DNA of 64,000 nucleotides from Halorubrum sp. Atlit-26R. Its GTDB lineage: Archaea > Halobacteriota > Halobacteria > Halobacteriales > Haloferacaceae. The stretch is from the NCBI RefSeq assembly GCF_003666015.1, contig NZ_QPLT01000002.1, positions 1 to 64,000 on the forward strand, written 5' to 3'. This document shows positions 1-8,086 of this stretch, in pieces (position 1 is the first letter of the stretch; each line of letters opens with the position of its first letter). The notes under the pieces are model-generated. The model did not search any database and was not told where the DNA came from. It was given only the letters and a program-made list of their open reading frames with translations. Made by a program: the position numbers and the translations under genes.

Positions 1-82
1 CCCAACGCGGAGTTCGATCTCGCTCCACAAACGACAAGTCGATCCACGCTATACGTTCGCTGAGGCGGTCGAATTCTGGCAT
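1..82 (-). CDS. IS6-family transposase, N-terminal fragment cut by the window edge
   Basis: Reading leftwards from ATG at 82-80, 27 codons remain open to the window edge: MPEFDRLSERIAWIDLSFVE then RDRTPRW. This matches, from memory, the N-terminus of haloarchaeal IS6-type DDE transposases (pattern M-P-x-x-DRLS, then I-x-L-x-FVER, then TP). The catalytic core lies outside the window, so intactness cannot be judged. The start codon sits in the loop of a 12-bp hairpin (61-107). The element abuts the remnant of a repeated non-coding element at 126-222, which suggests that the insertion interrupted that element. Family assignment is by motif recall only. Confidence 0.7.
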   Translation of the reverse strand, partial: MPEFDRLSERIAWIDLSFVERDRTPRW

Positions 83-107
83 AGACACTCAGAAATCGAC
101 CGCCTCA
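61..107 (-). promoter_or_regulatory. Hairpin enclosing the transposase start codon
   Basis: TGAGGCGGTCGA at 61-72 is perfectly complementary to TCGACCGCCTCA at 96-107, with a 23-nt loop holding the ATG (82-80). In the transposase mRNA this would place the start codon in the loop and the first codons in the stem, which could limit translation. The right arm might alternatively belong to the IS terminal inverted repeat. Confidence 0.5.
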
Positions 108-125
108 TCCTCTAACTTTACGCGA

Positions 126-222
126 CCCGCGCCACCGCACCCTTTTTTTTATAAGCACTCGCCGCCGCTCACGGTTATTTAAATACTATATCGCGGACGT
201 CGATCTGCGATACTCACTCCCG
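126..222 (+). repeat. 3' remnant of the AAGCCCCAG structured element (copy 0)
   Basis: GCGCCACCGC at 129-138 is followed by a T-run and TTTATAAG at 148-155, the same 3' terminus as in the full copies at 16.5, 27.8 and 49.5 kb. Similarity continues: 176-222 matches the reverse complement of 49434-49480 with a single difference over 47 nt (A at 196 versus C). The upstream body of the element is missing, replaced by the IS6 transposase start. The rest of the 1-269 gap shows no gene. Confidence 0.7.
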
Positions 223-269
223 GAATTAACCGAGAAACGCGTCGGCGGGTGGGCCGTCGGCGGGAACCG

Positions 270-848
270 TTACTGAACGACGACGGCGCCCTTCATGCCG
301 ACCGCGGAGTGCGGGGTACAGACGTACTCCTGCGTCCCCGTCTCCTCGAAGGTGTACTCGAAGGTGTGGCCCTCCTCCTGGACCGTCTCGCTCTCGAAGT
401 CGCCCGACTCGGCGGAGACGTTGTGCCCGCCGCCCTGCCCGGTCCACTCCCAGACGACGGTGGTCCCGGTGCTCACCGCGACGGCGGCCGGACCGAAGGA
501 GAGCCCGTCGCCGGCTCCGACCGAGATCGTGACCTCGTCCCGCCCGGTGGCGTCGACGGTCTGCTCGTAGTTGTTCGCGCCGCTGAGCCAGCCGCCGTAG
601 TCCGGCTCCTGACTTAAGTACTGAGTGTCGCCGCCGTCGCTGCCGGAACTACCTCCGTCGCCGCCGTCGCTGCTATCAGAGCCGTCGCTTCCGTCACCGC
701 CGCCGTCGTCGGAACCGTCGCTTCCGCCGGAGCCGTCCGAACCGTCGCCGCCGCTTCCGCCGGAACACCCGGCGAGCAGCAGCGTCGCGCCCGCGGCGGT
801 CGTCGCCTGTACGAACCGTCGCCGATCGAGTGTCGTGTCGTCCGTCAT
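270..848 (-). CDS. Halocyanin-type blue copper lipoprotein
   Basis: Small membrane-anchored copper protein expected to carry electrons on the outer face of the cytoplasmic membrane. Residues 1-29 form a Tat signal (RRRFVQ, then hydrophobic ATTAAGATLLL) ending in the lipobox LLAGC. A low-complexity linker of Ser, Gly and Asp spans roughly residues 30-75. The C-terminal cupredoxin domain shows the four type-1 copper ligands: H142 in GGHN, C177 and H180 in YVCTPH, and M185 in VGMKG. The 192-aa length is normal for haloarchaeal halocyanins. The gene looks monocistronic; its redox partner is not evident nearby. Confidence 0.92.
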   Translation of the reverse strand: MTDDTTLDRRRFVQATTAAGATLLLAGCSGGSGGDGSDGSGGSDGSDDGGGDGSDGSDSSDGGDGGSSGSDGGDTQYLSQEPDYGGWLSGANNYEQTVDATGRDEVTISVGAGDGLSFGPAAVAVSTGTTVVWEWTGQGGGHNVSAESGDFESETVQEEGHTFEYTFEETGTQEYVCTPHSAVGMKGAVVVQ

Positions 849-976
849 GTGGTCGGTCGTTGGCGGGTGGTAGTTGTAACGCCCTGCGCGTCGCCCAGCC
901 GCGCGGGAATTCCGACGAACATGTTCGGAGACCGCGGCCGCCGAGCGCCGTCCCCCGGCCGCGAGACTCCGGTCGC

Positions 977-1519
977 TTACGCCTCGCCTCGGGGCGCCAG
1001 CACGATCAGCGCGGTTCCGTCCTCGCGCGCGGTCGGCTCCACGCTCCGCTCGCCGTCGAACCGGAGCAACTCGCCGGCCTCGACGCGGTGCGTCTCGCCG
1101 TCGAGGGCGACGTCGAAGGCGCCCTCCAGCGCGTGGAACAGCACCGTTCTGTCGGGGTGATCGTGTTCCGCGACCGACTCGCCGGCGGCCAGCGAGAGCC
1201 GGACGGTCTTCGGCTCCGAGCCAGGGAACACCGCGGCGTGCGGCTCGCCGTCGAGGTCGTCGAGCCGGACCGTCTCCGGTTCAGACCCCGACGCCGCCTT
1301 CGGCAGTTCGGCGACGAACCGCTCCGGGCCCTCGCGCTCGACGGCGTACGCCTCGTCGTCGAACTCGGGCACCTCCGCCGACAGCTCGTAGTAGAGCGGC
1401 TTCGGGTCGTGGTCGTTGACTATCGTGAGCGACTCGCCCGGATCTAAGTCAGCGAACGCGTCGTGTATCCGGTCGTGCCGCTCGTTCGGCGGAATCTCTC
1501 TGACGTCGAGTTCTGCCAT
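977..1519 (-). CDS. DUF2249-cupin two-domain protein
   Basis: 180 aa starting at MAELDVREIPP (ATG at 1519); a longer open frame upstream is Arg/Ser-rich shadow. Residues 1-75 resemble DUF2249, recognised by LDVREIPPNERH and the GESLTIVNDHDPKPLYYEL stretch seen in haem/redox-associated small proteins. Residues about 100-178 are a cupin barrel with a His cluster (EHDHPDRTVLFHALEG) and a second strand ELLRFDGERS. Such proteins are often linked to nitrogen-oxide or redox stress in haloarchaea, but the substrate is unknown. It may share a transcript with the MhqD-like gene upstream. Confidence 0.8.
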   Translation of the reverse strand: MAELDVREIPPNERHDRIHDAFADLDPGESLTIVNDHDPKPLYYELSAEVPEFDDEAYAVEREGPERFVAELPKAASGSEPETVRLDDLDGEPHAAVFPGSEPKTVRLSLAAGESVAEHDHPDRTVLFHALEGAFDVALDGETHRVEAGELLRFDGERSVEPTAREDGTALIVLAPRGEA

Positions 1520-1613
1520 CGCGTGACCCTCGACGCCGCGCCCGCATGTCGAGCGGCGCGAACACGTTCGGGGTGTCGAGGTTCGCACCGCGCTCCGCGG
1601 GACCGAAGACGGC

Positions 1614-2306
1614 TCAGCCGTCGCCGAGCAGTCCCTCGATCCGCTCGCCGATCCGCTCCATCGTCGCGTCTGAGAGCCCGTGACCGTCGCCCGGATCGAT
1701 CCGGAGGTCGACCGCGGCGCCGCCGCGCTCGAAGACGCGCGCGGTCGCCCGGACGCGGTCGACCGGCACGTACGGGTCGTCCTCGCTGCCGTCGAGCGCG
1801 ATCGGCGTCCCGGCGAGCGGGCCGTCGTCGCGCGCGGCGGCCACGACCCCTTCGACCTCGACTCCCGCGAGATCCTCGCCCGGCAGCGCGGCCGAGACGA
1901 CGAACGCGCCGCCGAACCCGCGGGGCCGACGCCGCAGGAATTCGGCGACGACCGCGCCGCCCTGCGAGACGCCGACGAGGACGACGCGCTCGGGCGGGAC
2001 CCCGGCGTCGCGCGCGACGTCGACCGCGCTGGCGACGCAGTCCACGGCGGAGGACAGCGCCGGCTCGTTGGCCGACTGCGGCGCGTCGTGCGGGGCCGGG
2101 AACCACGTCGACCGGACCGCGCCGGGCGCGAGGAGCGTCGCGCCCGACCGGTAGAACTCGCCGGCGAGGCGGACGAGCCCCTCCGCGGTGCCGCCGCGGC
2201 CGTGGACCAGCACGACCGCGACCTCTGCGGCCGCGACCGGGGCGCCGCCGGTGACGAGCGTCGCCTCCGCGTGCGGGCCGGAGACGCCGGATATCCGACG
2301 GCTCAT
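1614..2306 (-). CDS. Phospholipase/carboxylesterase, MhqD-like alpha/beta hydrolase
   Basis: 230-aa alpha/beta hydrolase. Seen: VLVHGRGGTAEG oxyanion-side motif near residue 35, nucleophile elbow GVSQGG, acid DGSEDDPYVP and catalytic His in DGHGLSD near the C-terminus, the order used by the carboxylesterase/phospholipase family. ATG at 2306 overlaps the stop of the upstream dioxygenase gene by 4 nt, so the two are co-translated. In Bacillus the same pairing (MhqD hydrolase with MhqO ring-cleaving dioxygenase) responds to quinones; a role in aromatic or quinone detoxification is inferred from this. Confidence 0.85.
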   Translation of the reverse strand: MSRRISGVSGPHAEATLVTGGAPVAAAEVAVVLVHGRGGTAEGLVRLAGEFYRSGATLLAPGAVRSTWFPAPHDAPQSANEPALSSAVDCVASAVDVARDAGVPPERVVLVGVSQGGAVVAEFLRRRPRGFGGAFVVSAALPGEDLAGVEVEGVVAAARDDGPLAGTPIALDGSEDDPYVPVDRVRATARVFERGGAAVDLRIDPGDGHGLSDATMERIGERIEGLLGDG

Positions 2307-3283
2307 CGAGGGCACTCCGGCTCCGACGCGGGCCCGTCGAACGCGGGCAGCTGCGACTCGATCAGCTCGCGGTCCGCCTCGAACCGCGGCGGAAGGTAGA
2401 GGTCCGTCGCGTGCCCGGTCGCCTCGGGGTCCGCGAGCCCCGGGCCCGGAGGCCCGTCGGGCGTCGGCGCCTCGGTCGCGAGCTCGACGAGGAGCCCGCC
2501 GGGACCGCGGACGTACAGCGAGTGGAAGAAGTGGCGGTCCTTCACGCGGGAGACGTCGTACCCGCGGTCGCGGAACAGCCCGTGCCAGTCCAGCAGCACC
2601 TCGCGGTCCGCGACGCGCACCGCGGCGTGGTGGAGCGTCCCCGGCCCCTCGCGGAGGTACGCGGCGTCGCGGTCGAGCAGGTCGACGACCGTCGCGCGGT
2701 CGCCCGGCGCGCGGTACCGCACGCGATCGCCCGACTCGGCCGCGTACTCGAAGCCGAGCGTCTCCAGCACGCTCGCGGTGCCGTACGGGTCGGCGGGGAG
2801 CGCGGTCACCCCGCGGAGCCCGCGGATCGCGCGTTCGGCGGGCACGGGGCCGTCCGTCCACGGGTCCGGCTCGGCGGTCTCCGTCGCGACCAGTTCGACC
2901 CGCGTCCCCGAGGGGTCCGCGAGCGTCAGCCCGCGGTCGCCGAAGCGCGCGTCCGGGTCGAGCGGCCCGGCCTCGACGCCCCGGTCCGCGAGCCGGTCGC
3001 GCCAGTAGTCGAGCGAGCCCGGCGGCACCGCGAAGGCGACGGCCTCGTAGCCGGGCTTCCCGGTCCGCCCGGGGTCGGCGTTCGGGTCGGGGAAGGCGGT
3101 GAACACGGAGCCCGGCGAGCCGGTCGCGTCGCCGAAGTAGAGGTGGTACTGGAGGCGGTCCTCGTAGTTCACGGTCCGGCGGAGCAGGCGGAGCCCGAGC
3201 GTCTCGCCGTAGAAGTCGGCGTGGGCGCCCGCGTCGCCGACGATCCCCGTGACGTGGTGGAGCCCGGGGGTGTCAGAGAGCAT
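2303..3283 (-). CDS. Ring-cleaving dioxygenase, two-domain VOC family (MhqO-like)
   Basis: 326 aa with two tandem VOC modules. The first opens with LHHVTGIVGDAGAHADFY and the second contains LHHAAVRVAD; a late acidic ligand lies in LLVELATEAPT. The conserved His and Glu are the metal ligands expected of Fe(II) extradiol-type enzymes. The motif RLLRRTVNYEDRLQYHLYFG is typical of the MhqO/LinE-like group. First gene of a two-gene operon with the downstream hydrolase (4-nt overlap). The true substrate is unknown. Confidence 0.87.
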   Translation of the reverse strand: MLSDTPGLHHVTGIVGDAGAHADFYGETLGLRLLRRTVNYEDRLQYHLYFGDATGSPGSVFTAFPDPNADPGRTGKPGYEAVAFAVPPGSLDYWRDRLADRGVEAGPLDPDARFGDRGLTLADPSGTRVELVATETAEPDPWTDGPVPAERAIRGLRGVTALPADPYGTASVLETLGFEYAAESGDRVRYRAPGDRATVVDLLDRDAAYLREGPGTLHHAAVRVADREVLLDWHGLFRDRGYDVSRVKDRHFFHSLYVRGPGGLLVELATEAPTPDGPPGPGLADPEATGHATDLYLPPRFEADRELIESQLPAFDGPASEPECPR

Positions 3284-3353
3284 ACGGGGAGTCGGCGCCG
3301 CGCGGGAAAGTCGGTGTCGGTGGGGGCGAACGCCGGAACTCGCGGTCAGCCCC

Positions 3354-3719
3354 TCAGGAGAGCCACAGCAGCCGCACGTTGCTCGCGGTGAGGTACGTCC
3401 CGGTCGCCGTGAGCAGCACCGGCGGGAAATAGTACAGCAGGCCGTCGCCCTCGCGCGCGCCCTCGACGCTGATCCAGAGCATGACGAGGTAGACGGCGAT
3501 CTTCAGCGCGACGAGCCCGGAGAGGCCGAACGACTCCAGCGCGACCCGCACGACCGGGTTCGCCTCCTCGATCGTCGGGACGTATCGGAGGAAGGCGATC
3601 GTGGAGACAACGTCGCCGACGCCGTACGTCGCGGTCGCCGCGATCCACAGCCAGTAGAACTCGTTGGGGCGGCGGCGGTAGGCGGGGCGTCGACGGGACC
3701 GGTCGCGGGATCTGACCAC
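3354..3719 (-). CDS. Small membrane protein, DUF5658-like
   Basis: Hydrophobic 121-aa protein when started at GTG 3719; the frame stays open further upstream but that part is Arg/Ser-rich and lies opposite the DUF5658-unrelated gene at 3844, so it was excluded. Three membrane segments are visible: FYWLWIAATATYGVGDVVST, FGLSGLVALKIAVYLVML and YYFPPVLLTATGTYLTAS. The pattern GVGDVVST with EEANPVVR resembles DUF5658-type proteins. Function unknown. The start codon is uncertain; only a weak AT stretch (AGATTCA on this strand) lies upstream. Confidence 0.65.
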   Translation of the reverse strand: MVRSRDRSRRRPAYRRRPNEFYWLWIAATATYGVGDVVSTIAFLRYVPTIEEANPVVRVALESFGLSGLVALKIAVYLVMLWISVEGAREGDGLLYYFPPVLLTATGTYLTASNVRLLWLS

Positions 3720-3812
3720 GGTCCGAGGTGTCGGCCGGCCGACGTGAATCTGCCGGTCCGCGGAGCCGCCGGAACTCGCACCGCGTCCGGAGGTCCCGCC
3801 GCCTTCCAGCCG

Positions 3813-3820
3813 ACTTAAGA
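3813..3820 (+). promoter_or_regulatory. TATA-like box for the gene at 3844
   Basis: ACTTAAGA centred about 28 nt before the GTG at 3844, which fits a leaderless transcript and supports that start. Confidence 0.6.
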
Positions 3821-3843
3821 GGGGCCGCGCCGTCTCGCCGGCC

Positions 3844-4242
3844 GTGACGGGGCCGTCGACCCGCGAGGAGAAGCTGGAACTCGGCGTCGAGCTGCTGGCC
3901 CACCTCGAACGCGAGGAGCTCGACCTCGCCGCCGCGGTCGACCGGATCGAGACGATCACGACGAGCCCGGCGCTCACCCGCGACATCCTCGACGCGGCCG
4001 AGAAGCGCGGCGTCATCGACCGCGAGGGCGCGCGGCTGCGGGTCCGCCGCAACGGGACCTACGTCGAGTACGACAGCCAGGTCGTCGCCCGCGAGGGCGA
4101 CTTCGAGTGTCGGCGCTGCGGCGCGTCGATCTCGACGGGACACTTCATCGAGTTGGACGCCGGCGAACTCGGGCCGTTCGGCTCCTCGTGTATCCGGAAG
4201 GTGACCGGGCGGGAATCGGAATCGGAATCGGAGTCGGAGTGA
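3844..4242 (+). CDS. DUF5830-like small zinc-binding protein
   Basis: 132 aa from a GTG start placed 28 nt after a TATA-like box. The N-terminal half is helical and reads like a small winged-helix (LELGVELLAHLEREELDLAA, then TRDILDAAEKRGVIDRE). Residues about 84-115 hold a possible zinc site: C-x-x-C in FECRRCGAS, H in TGHFIEL and C in SSCIRK. The tail ESESESESE is encoded by a simple GAATCG/GAGTCG repeat (4212-4240). Family naming is from recall; a nucleic-acid-binding role is inferred only from HTH plus zinc site. Confidence 0.7.
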   Translation: MTGPSTREEKLELGVELLAHLEREELDLAAAVDRIETITTSPALTRDILDAAEKRGVIDREGARLRVRRNGTYVEYDSQVVAREGDFECRRCGASISTGHFIELDAGELGPFGSSCIRKVTGRESESESESE

Positions 4243-4321
4243 CCCCGCTGTCGACCCAGCACGCACTCGCCGCTCGGTCGAACCCGCCGGAGTATTTACG
4301 CCGGCGCCCGAAGCGGCGGTA

Positions 4322-6226
4322 ATGACCGCGCCGAACCGGAACGTCCTGTGGGCGACCGCGCTCGTCGACGAGCTCGTCGCCGCGGGCGTCGACGCCGTCG
4401 TCGCCTCGCCGGGCAGCCGCTCGACGCCGCTGACCGTCGCCGCCGCGGGCCACGAGGAGCTCACCGTGTTCTCCCAGTTGGACGAGCGTTCAGCCGCGTA
4501 CTTCGCGCTCGGCCGGGCCCGCAGGACCGGCCGCGTGACGCCGCTGATCTGTACCTCGGGCACCGCCGCCGCCAACTACCACCCCGCCGTGATGGAGGCG
4601 AGCGAGGCGCGCGTCCCGCTCCTCGCGCTCACCGCCGACCGGCCGCCCGAACTCCGCGACTCGGGCGCGAACCAGACCGCGGACCAGGAGAAGCTGTACG
4701 GCGACGCCGTGCGCTTTTATAGAGACCTCCCGGAGCCGGCCGCGAACGACCGGGCGCTCCGCTCGCTGCGGACCACCGTTGCCCGCGCCGTCGCGACCGC
4801 CGAGGGCGCCGACCAGGGGCCGGTCCACCTCAACGTCCCATTTAAAAAGCCGCTGGAGCCGACGCCGGTCCCGGGCGACGTGCCCGACGACCTCTCCGAG
4901 GCGGCCGAGCGCGGGCGCGACGGCCCCTACGTCGACGTGACGGCCGGTGCGCCCGAGCCGGGCGACGACGAACTGCGCGCGCTCGCGACCGAACTGGGCG
5001 ACGCCGACCGCGGCCTGATCGTCGCCGGCCCCGCCGACCCGCCGGGGATCGACCCCGAGTCGGTCACGGCGCTGGCGCACGCGACCGGGTTCCCCGTGCT
5101 GGCCGACCCGCTCTCCGGGCTCCGGTACGGCGGACACACGCGCGTCGCCCCCGTGATCGGAAACTACGACGCGTACCTCTCGGCCGACCTCGCGGGCGAC
5201 GAGGGAGAATCCGGTGAAACCGACGGCTGGGCCGACCCGGACCTCGTCCTCCGGCTGGGCGCCTCGCCCACCTCGAAGCGCCTCCGCAAGTACCTTGCCG
5301 GGACCGGTGCCGACCAGTACCAGGTCGATCCCGCGGGGCGCTGGCGCGAGGCCGAGTTCGCCGCGACCGACCTCGTCGTCGCCGAGCCGAGCCGGCTCTG
5401 CGCCCGCCTCTCGCGGCTCGTCGCGGGCGGGAGCGGCGATCCGGACTGGCGCGCGCAGTGGGAGGAGGCGGACCAAGTCTCCGAGGCGGTTCACGCGAGA
5501 GAGGGCGACGCCGTCCGCGACGGCGACGGGAGCGAACACGGCTTCCACGAGGGCGACGCGCTCCGCGCGGTCGCGAGCGCGCTCCCCGACCCGGCGACGC
5601 TGTTCGTCTCCAACTCGATGCCCGTCCGCGATCTCGACCGGTTCGTCGGCCCGACGACCGCGAACGTCACCGCGCTCGGCAATCGCGGCGTCTCCGGCAT
5701 CGACGGGATCGTCTCCAGCGCGCTCGGCGCGGGCAGCGGGACGACCGACGACCTCACGCTCGTCGTCGGGGACATCGCGCTGTACCACGACTCGAACGGC
5801 CTGCTCGCGGTCGACCGCTGCGACGTCGACGTCACGGTCGTCGCGGTCAACAACGACGGCGGCGGCATCTTCCACAAGCTCCCGATCGAGTCGTTCGACC
5901 CGCCGTTCTCCGAGTCGTTCAAGACGCCCCACGGCCTCGACTTCGAGCCCCTCTCGGAGCTCCACGGCCTCGAGTACGCTCGGATCGACGCGCGCCCCGA
6001 CGCGCTCGCCGACCGCGGCGAAAGCCCGGCCGAGCGGGCGGGAGCGGCCGCTGACGACGTCGCCGCCGCCGTCTCGCGGGCGCACGAGGAGGATGGGTCG
6101 CACCTGATCGAGGTCGACGCGGACGCCGAGGCGAGCCACCGCACGCGCGAGCGGCTGGCGGCCGCGGTCGAGCGCGCGGTCCACGGCGAGAGCGCGGCGC
6201 GGGGCGAGGGGTCGGACTCGTCGTAG
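4322..6226 (+). CDS. menD: MenD, SEPHCHC synthase (menaquinone biosynthesis)
   Basis: 634-aa thiamine-diphosphate enzyme that joins isochorismate and 2-oxoglutarate to give 2-succinyl-5-enolpyruvyl-6-hydroxy-3-cyclohexene-1-carboxylate in menaquinone synthesis. Seen: N-terminal pyrimidine-binding domain with VVASPGSRSTPLTVAA (residues 27-42) and LICTSGTAAANYHPAV; a central domain; and the C-terminal ThDP/Mg motif GDIALYHDSNG near residue 483 ending in VNNDGGGIF. Somewhat longer than bacterial MenD because of acidic insertions and tail. No other men gene is adjacent on the same strand. Haloarchaea use menaquinone, so the role is secure. Confidence 0.96.
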   Translation: MTAPNRNVLWATALVDELVAAGVDAVVASPGSRSTPLTVAAAGHEELTVFSQLDERSAAYFALGRARRTGRVTPLICTSGTAAANYHPAVMEASEARVPLLALTADRPPELRDSGANQTADQEKLYGDAVRFYRDLPEPAANDRALRSLRTTVARAVATAEGADQGPVHLNVPFKKPLEPTPVPGDVPDDLSEAAERGRDGPYVDVTAGAPEPGDDELRALATELGDADRGLIVAGPADPPGIDPESVTALAHATGFPVLADPLSGLRYGGHTRVAPVIGNYDAYLSADLAGDEGESGETDGWADPDLVLRLGASPTSKRLRKYLAGTGADQYQVDPAGRWREAEFAATDLVVAEPSRLCARLSRLVAGGSGDPDWRAQWEEADQVSEAVHAREGDAVRDGDGSEHGFHEGDALRAVASALPDPATLFVSNSMPVRDLDRFVGPTTANVTALGNRGVSGIDGIVSSALGAGSGTTDDLTLVVGDIALYHDSNGLLAVDRCDVDVTVVAVNNDGGGIFHKLPIESFDPPFSESFKTPHGLDFEPLSELHGLEYARIDARPDALADRGESPAERAGAAADDVAAAVSRAHEEDGSHLIEVDADAEASHRTRERLAAAVERAVHGESAARGEGSDSS

Positions 6227-6252
6227 TCACGCGGGCGTCCGACTCGCCGGGA

Positions 6253-6702
6253 TCAGGGGACGATCGGGCTCGGTCCCTCGCCGCGGCGCTCGCCGAGCGA
6301 GACCCCGGCGTACGCGACCACCGCGAACTGGACCCCGACGCCGAGGCTCGCGCCGAGCGCGAAGACGGCGGTGACGACCGGGCCGCGGTCCGGACTGAGG
6401 TACCACAAGACTGCGACCGAACCGAGCAGGAACGAGCCGGTCGCGCTCGCGCCCGTCGCCAGCGCGGTCGACGTGGCGGAGACGTCGGCGTCCCCCATGC
6501 CGGCGAGGAGCGCGGCGCCGAACAGCAGGCCGTAGACCAGTAGGAACGCCGTAAACTGGGCGCTTACGAGGTACGTCGAGAGCGTCTCGGCCGAGGGGAG
6601 CGAGACGGACGATTCGAGGAGGATCGGCGAGAGTCGTCTGATGCCGCTGACCGCGAAAGCGACGACCGCAGCGACGATCGGAGGGAGGGCTGCCGTGCGC
6701 AT
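6253..6702 (-). CDS. Uncharacterised four-helix membrane protein
   Basis: 149 aa with four hydrophobic segments (about residues 4-22, 50-68, 82-102, 110-132) separated by short charged loops. No catalytic or binding motif is visible. It lies convergent to menD with a 26-bp gap. I do not recognise the family; similar proteins are common in haloarchaea. Confidence 0.65.
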   Translation of the reverse strand: MRTAALPPIVAAVVAFAVSGIRRLSPILLESSVSLPSAETLSTYLVSAQFTAFLLVYGLLFGAALLAGMGDADVSATSTALATGASATGSFLLGSVAVLWYLSPDRGPVVTAVFALGASLGVGVQFAVVAYAGVSLGERRGEGPSPIVP

Positions 6703-6773
6703 ACCCGTGAGCCCACGCCGGTATTACTTATAAATCTCGGTCGTGAGAGGGCGCTGGAAGGCCTGATTCCGGC

Positions 6774-7139
6774 TCACTCCACGTCGACGACGGTCTCCGC
6801 GCGCACGTCGCTGTCCGTCGCCGTCGCCTCGCCCACGACTCGGTAGGTTCCCGCGGGCGGGTCCCGCCACGTCCCCTCGTAGCCGACCGCCTCGCCCGGG
6901 TCGATCGTCTCGCTCCCGAGCGCCTGCGTGAACATCCGGCCCTCGCCGTAGCGCCATACCGAGTCGGGCCGGTCCCGTTCGGCGACGGCCGCGTCCCCGT
7001 CGGCCGGATACGCGGTGAACTCCGCGCGCTGTCCGGTCCGGAACTGGAGCGTCACCGGCTCCGGGCCCGCGTTCTCGATCCGCAGCGAGAGCGCCACCCC
7101 GTCGTCGGTCTCGGCCGTCGCGAGCGCAGCGTCGAGCAT
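6774..7139 (-). CDS. BsuPI-domain protein (proteinase-inhibitor fold)
   Basis: 121 aa and essentially one domain of the BsuPI type, a beta-sandwich first described in an intracellular proteinase inhibitor of Bacillus. Landmarks: LSLRIENAGPEPVTLQFRTG, then VWRYGEGRMFTQALGSETI, then GEAVGYEGTW and PAGTYRVVGEATA. No signal peptide is seen, so the protein should be cytoplasmic. In archaea the biological target is unknown; many members are more likely carbohydrate or protein binders than inhibitors. Confidence 0.82.
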   Translation of the reverse strand: MLDAALATAETDDGVALSLRIENAGPEPVTLQFRTGQRAEFTAYPADGDAAVAERDRPDSVWRYGEGRMFTQALGSETIDPGEAVGYEGTWRDPPAGTYRVVGEATATDSDVRAETVVDVE

Positions 7140-7258
7140 GGTCGCGTCTGCGACGCCCGCGGGGAAAATACCTCGGCGGCCGCGCCACGGTTCCCCTCGG
7201 AAGGCCGAGGCGGACGGCCGACGACGCCTATAAGCCCCGGCTACCCCTACGCCTCGGC

Positions 7259-8086
7259 GTGCAGGTCGTCGGCTACGAGACGGACGTCGCGAGCGGCTCG
7301 CCCGACGCGGACGGCGACTCGGAGCGGGATCCGATCCCCGAGGCGGACGGACCGATCGGGGGCGGGCTCTACGTCGCGAGCGGCGGGACCGTCGACTACG
7401 TGGACGCGGGCCCGGGCACCGAACTCGCCTTCGGCCTCGGCGAGCGGCGCTGCGCGGGGACGGTCCACGAGGGCGACCACATTTCCTGCGACGCGGCGGA
7501 CGCGCCGTACTGCGACGACCATTCGCACGTCTGGGTGTGCGCGCGGTGCACCGGGACGTGCCTGAAAGACGAGATGGACTGCCACGAGACGCACGCGATG
7601 TACCTCGCGGCGTTCGCGCCAGACGTGCTGAAGGTCGGCGTCACCAGGGAGTGGCGTCTGGGAACTCGCCTCCGCGAGCAGGGGGCCGACCGCGCGGCCC
7701 ACATTCGGACCTTCCCGAACGGGCGCATCGCCCGCGAGGTGGAGGCGGAATTAGCCGCGGGAGACGACCTCGTCGACCGCGTCCGCGTGCCGACGAAGCT
7801 CGACGGGTTCGGCCGATCCGTCGACGAGGCGGCGTGGGAGGCGCTCCTCGACCGGTTCGACCCGATCGAGCGGTACGAGTTCGACTACGGGCTCGACCTC
7901 GACGAGCGACCCGTCGCCGAGACGATGGCCGCGGGGACCGTCCGGGGCTGGAAGGGGCGCGTGCTGGTGCTCGACCGCGGCGGCTCGACGTACGCGGTCG
8001 ACGCGCGCGACCTCGTCGGCTACGAGCTGACCGACGCGGTTCCGGAGCGGGAGCTCCAGTCGAGCCTCGGGGCGTTCGGGGGATGA
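7259..8086 (+). CDS. DUF2797 family zinc-binding protein
   Basis: 275 aa from GTG. The middle carries a dense cysteine/histidine cluster characteristic of DUF2797: GLGERRCAGTVHEGDHI, then PYCDDHSHVWVCARCTG-TCLKDEMDCHETH, followed by MYLAAFAPDVLKVGVTREWR, which resembles a GIY-YIG-like core strand. A C-terminal small domain follows. Function is unknown; the zinc cluster plus the nuclease-like strand suggests nucleic acid work. The stop overlaps the ATG of the downstream membrane gene (4 nt). Confidence 0.85.
   Translation: MQVVGYETDVASGSPDADGDSERDPIPEADGPIGGGLYVASGGTVDYVDAGPGTELAFGLGERRCAGTVHEGDHISCDAADAPYCDDHSHVWVCARCTGTCLKDEMDCHETHAMYLAAFAPDVLKVGVTREWRLGTRLREQGADRAAHIRTFPNGRIAREVEAELAAGDDLVDRVRVPTKLDGFGRSVDEAAWEALLDRFDPIERYEFDYGLDLDERPVAETMAAGTVRGWKGRVLVLDRGGSTYAVDARDLVGYELTDAVPERELQSSLGAFGG

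Noticed and set aside
2-115. 37-codon open frame at the left edge, plus strand
   Set aside because: The opposite strand gives a recognisable IS6 transposase N-terminus; the plus frame is its shadow.
4490-6184. Long minus-strand open frame opposite menD
   Set aside because: No domain or motif; menD on the other strand has clear ThDP motifs.
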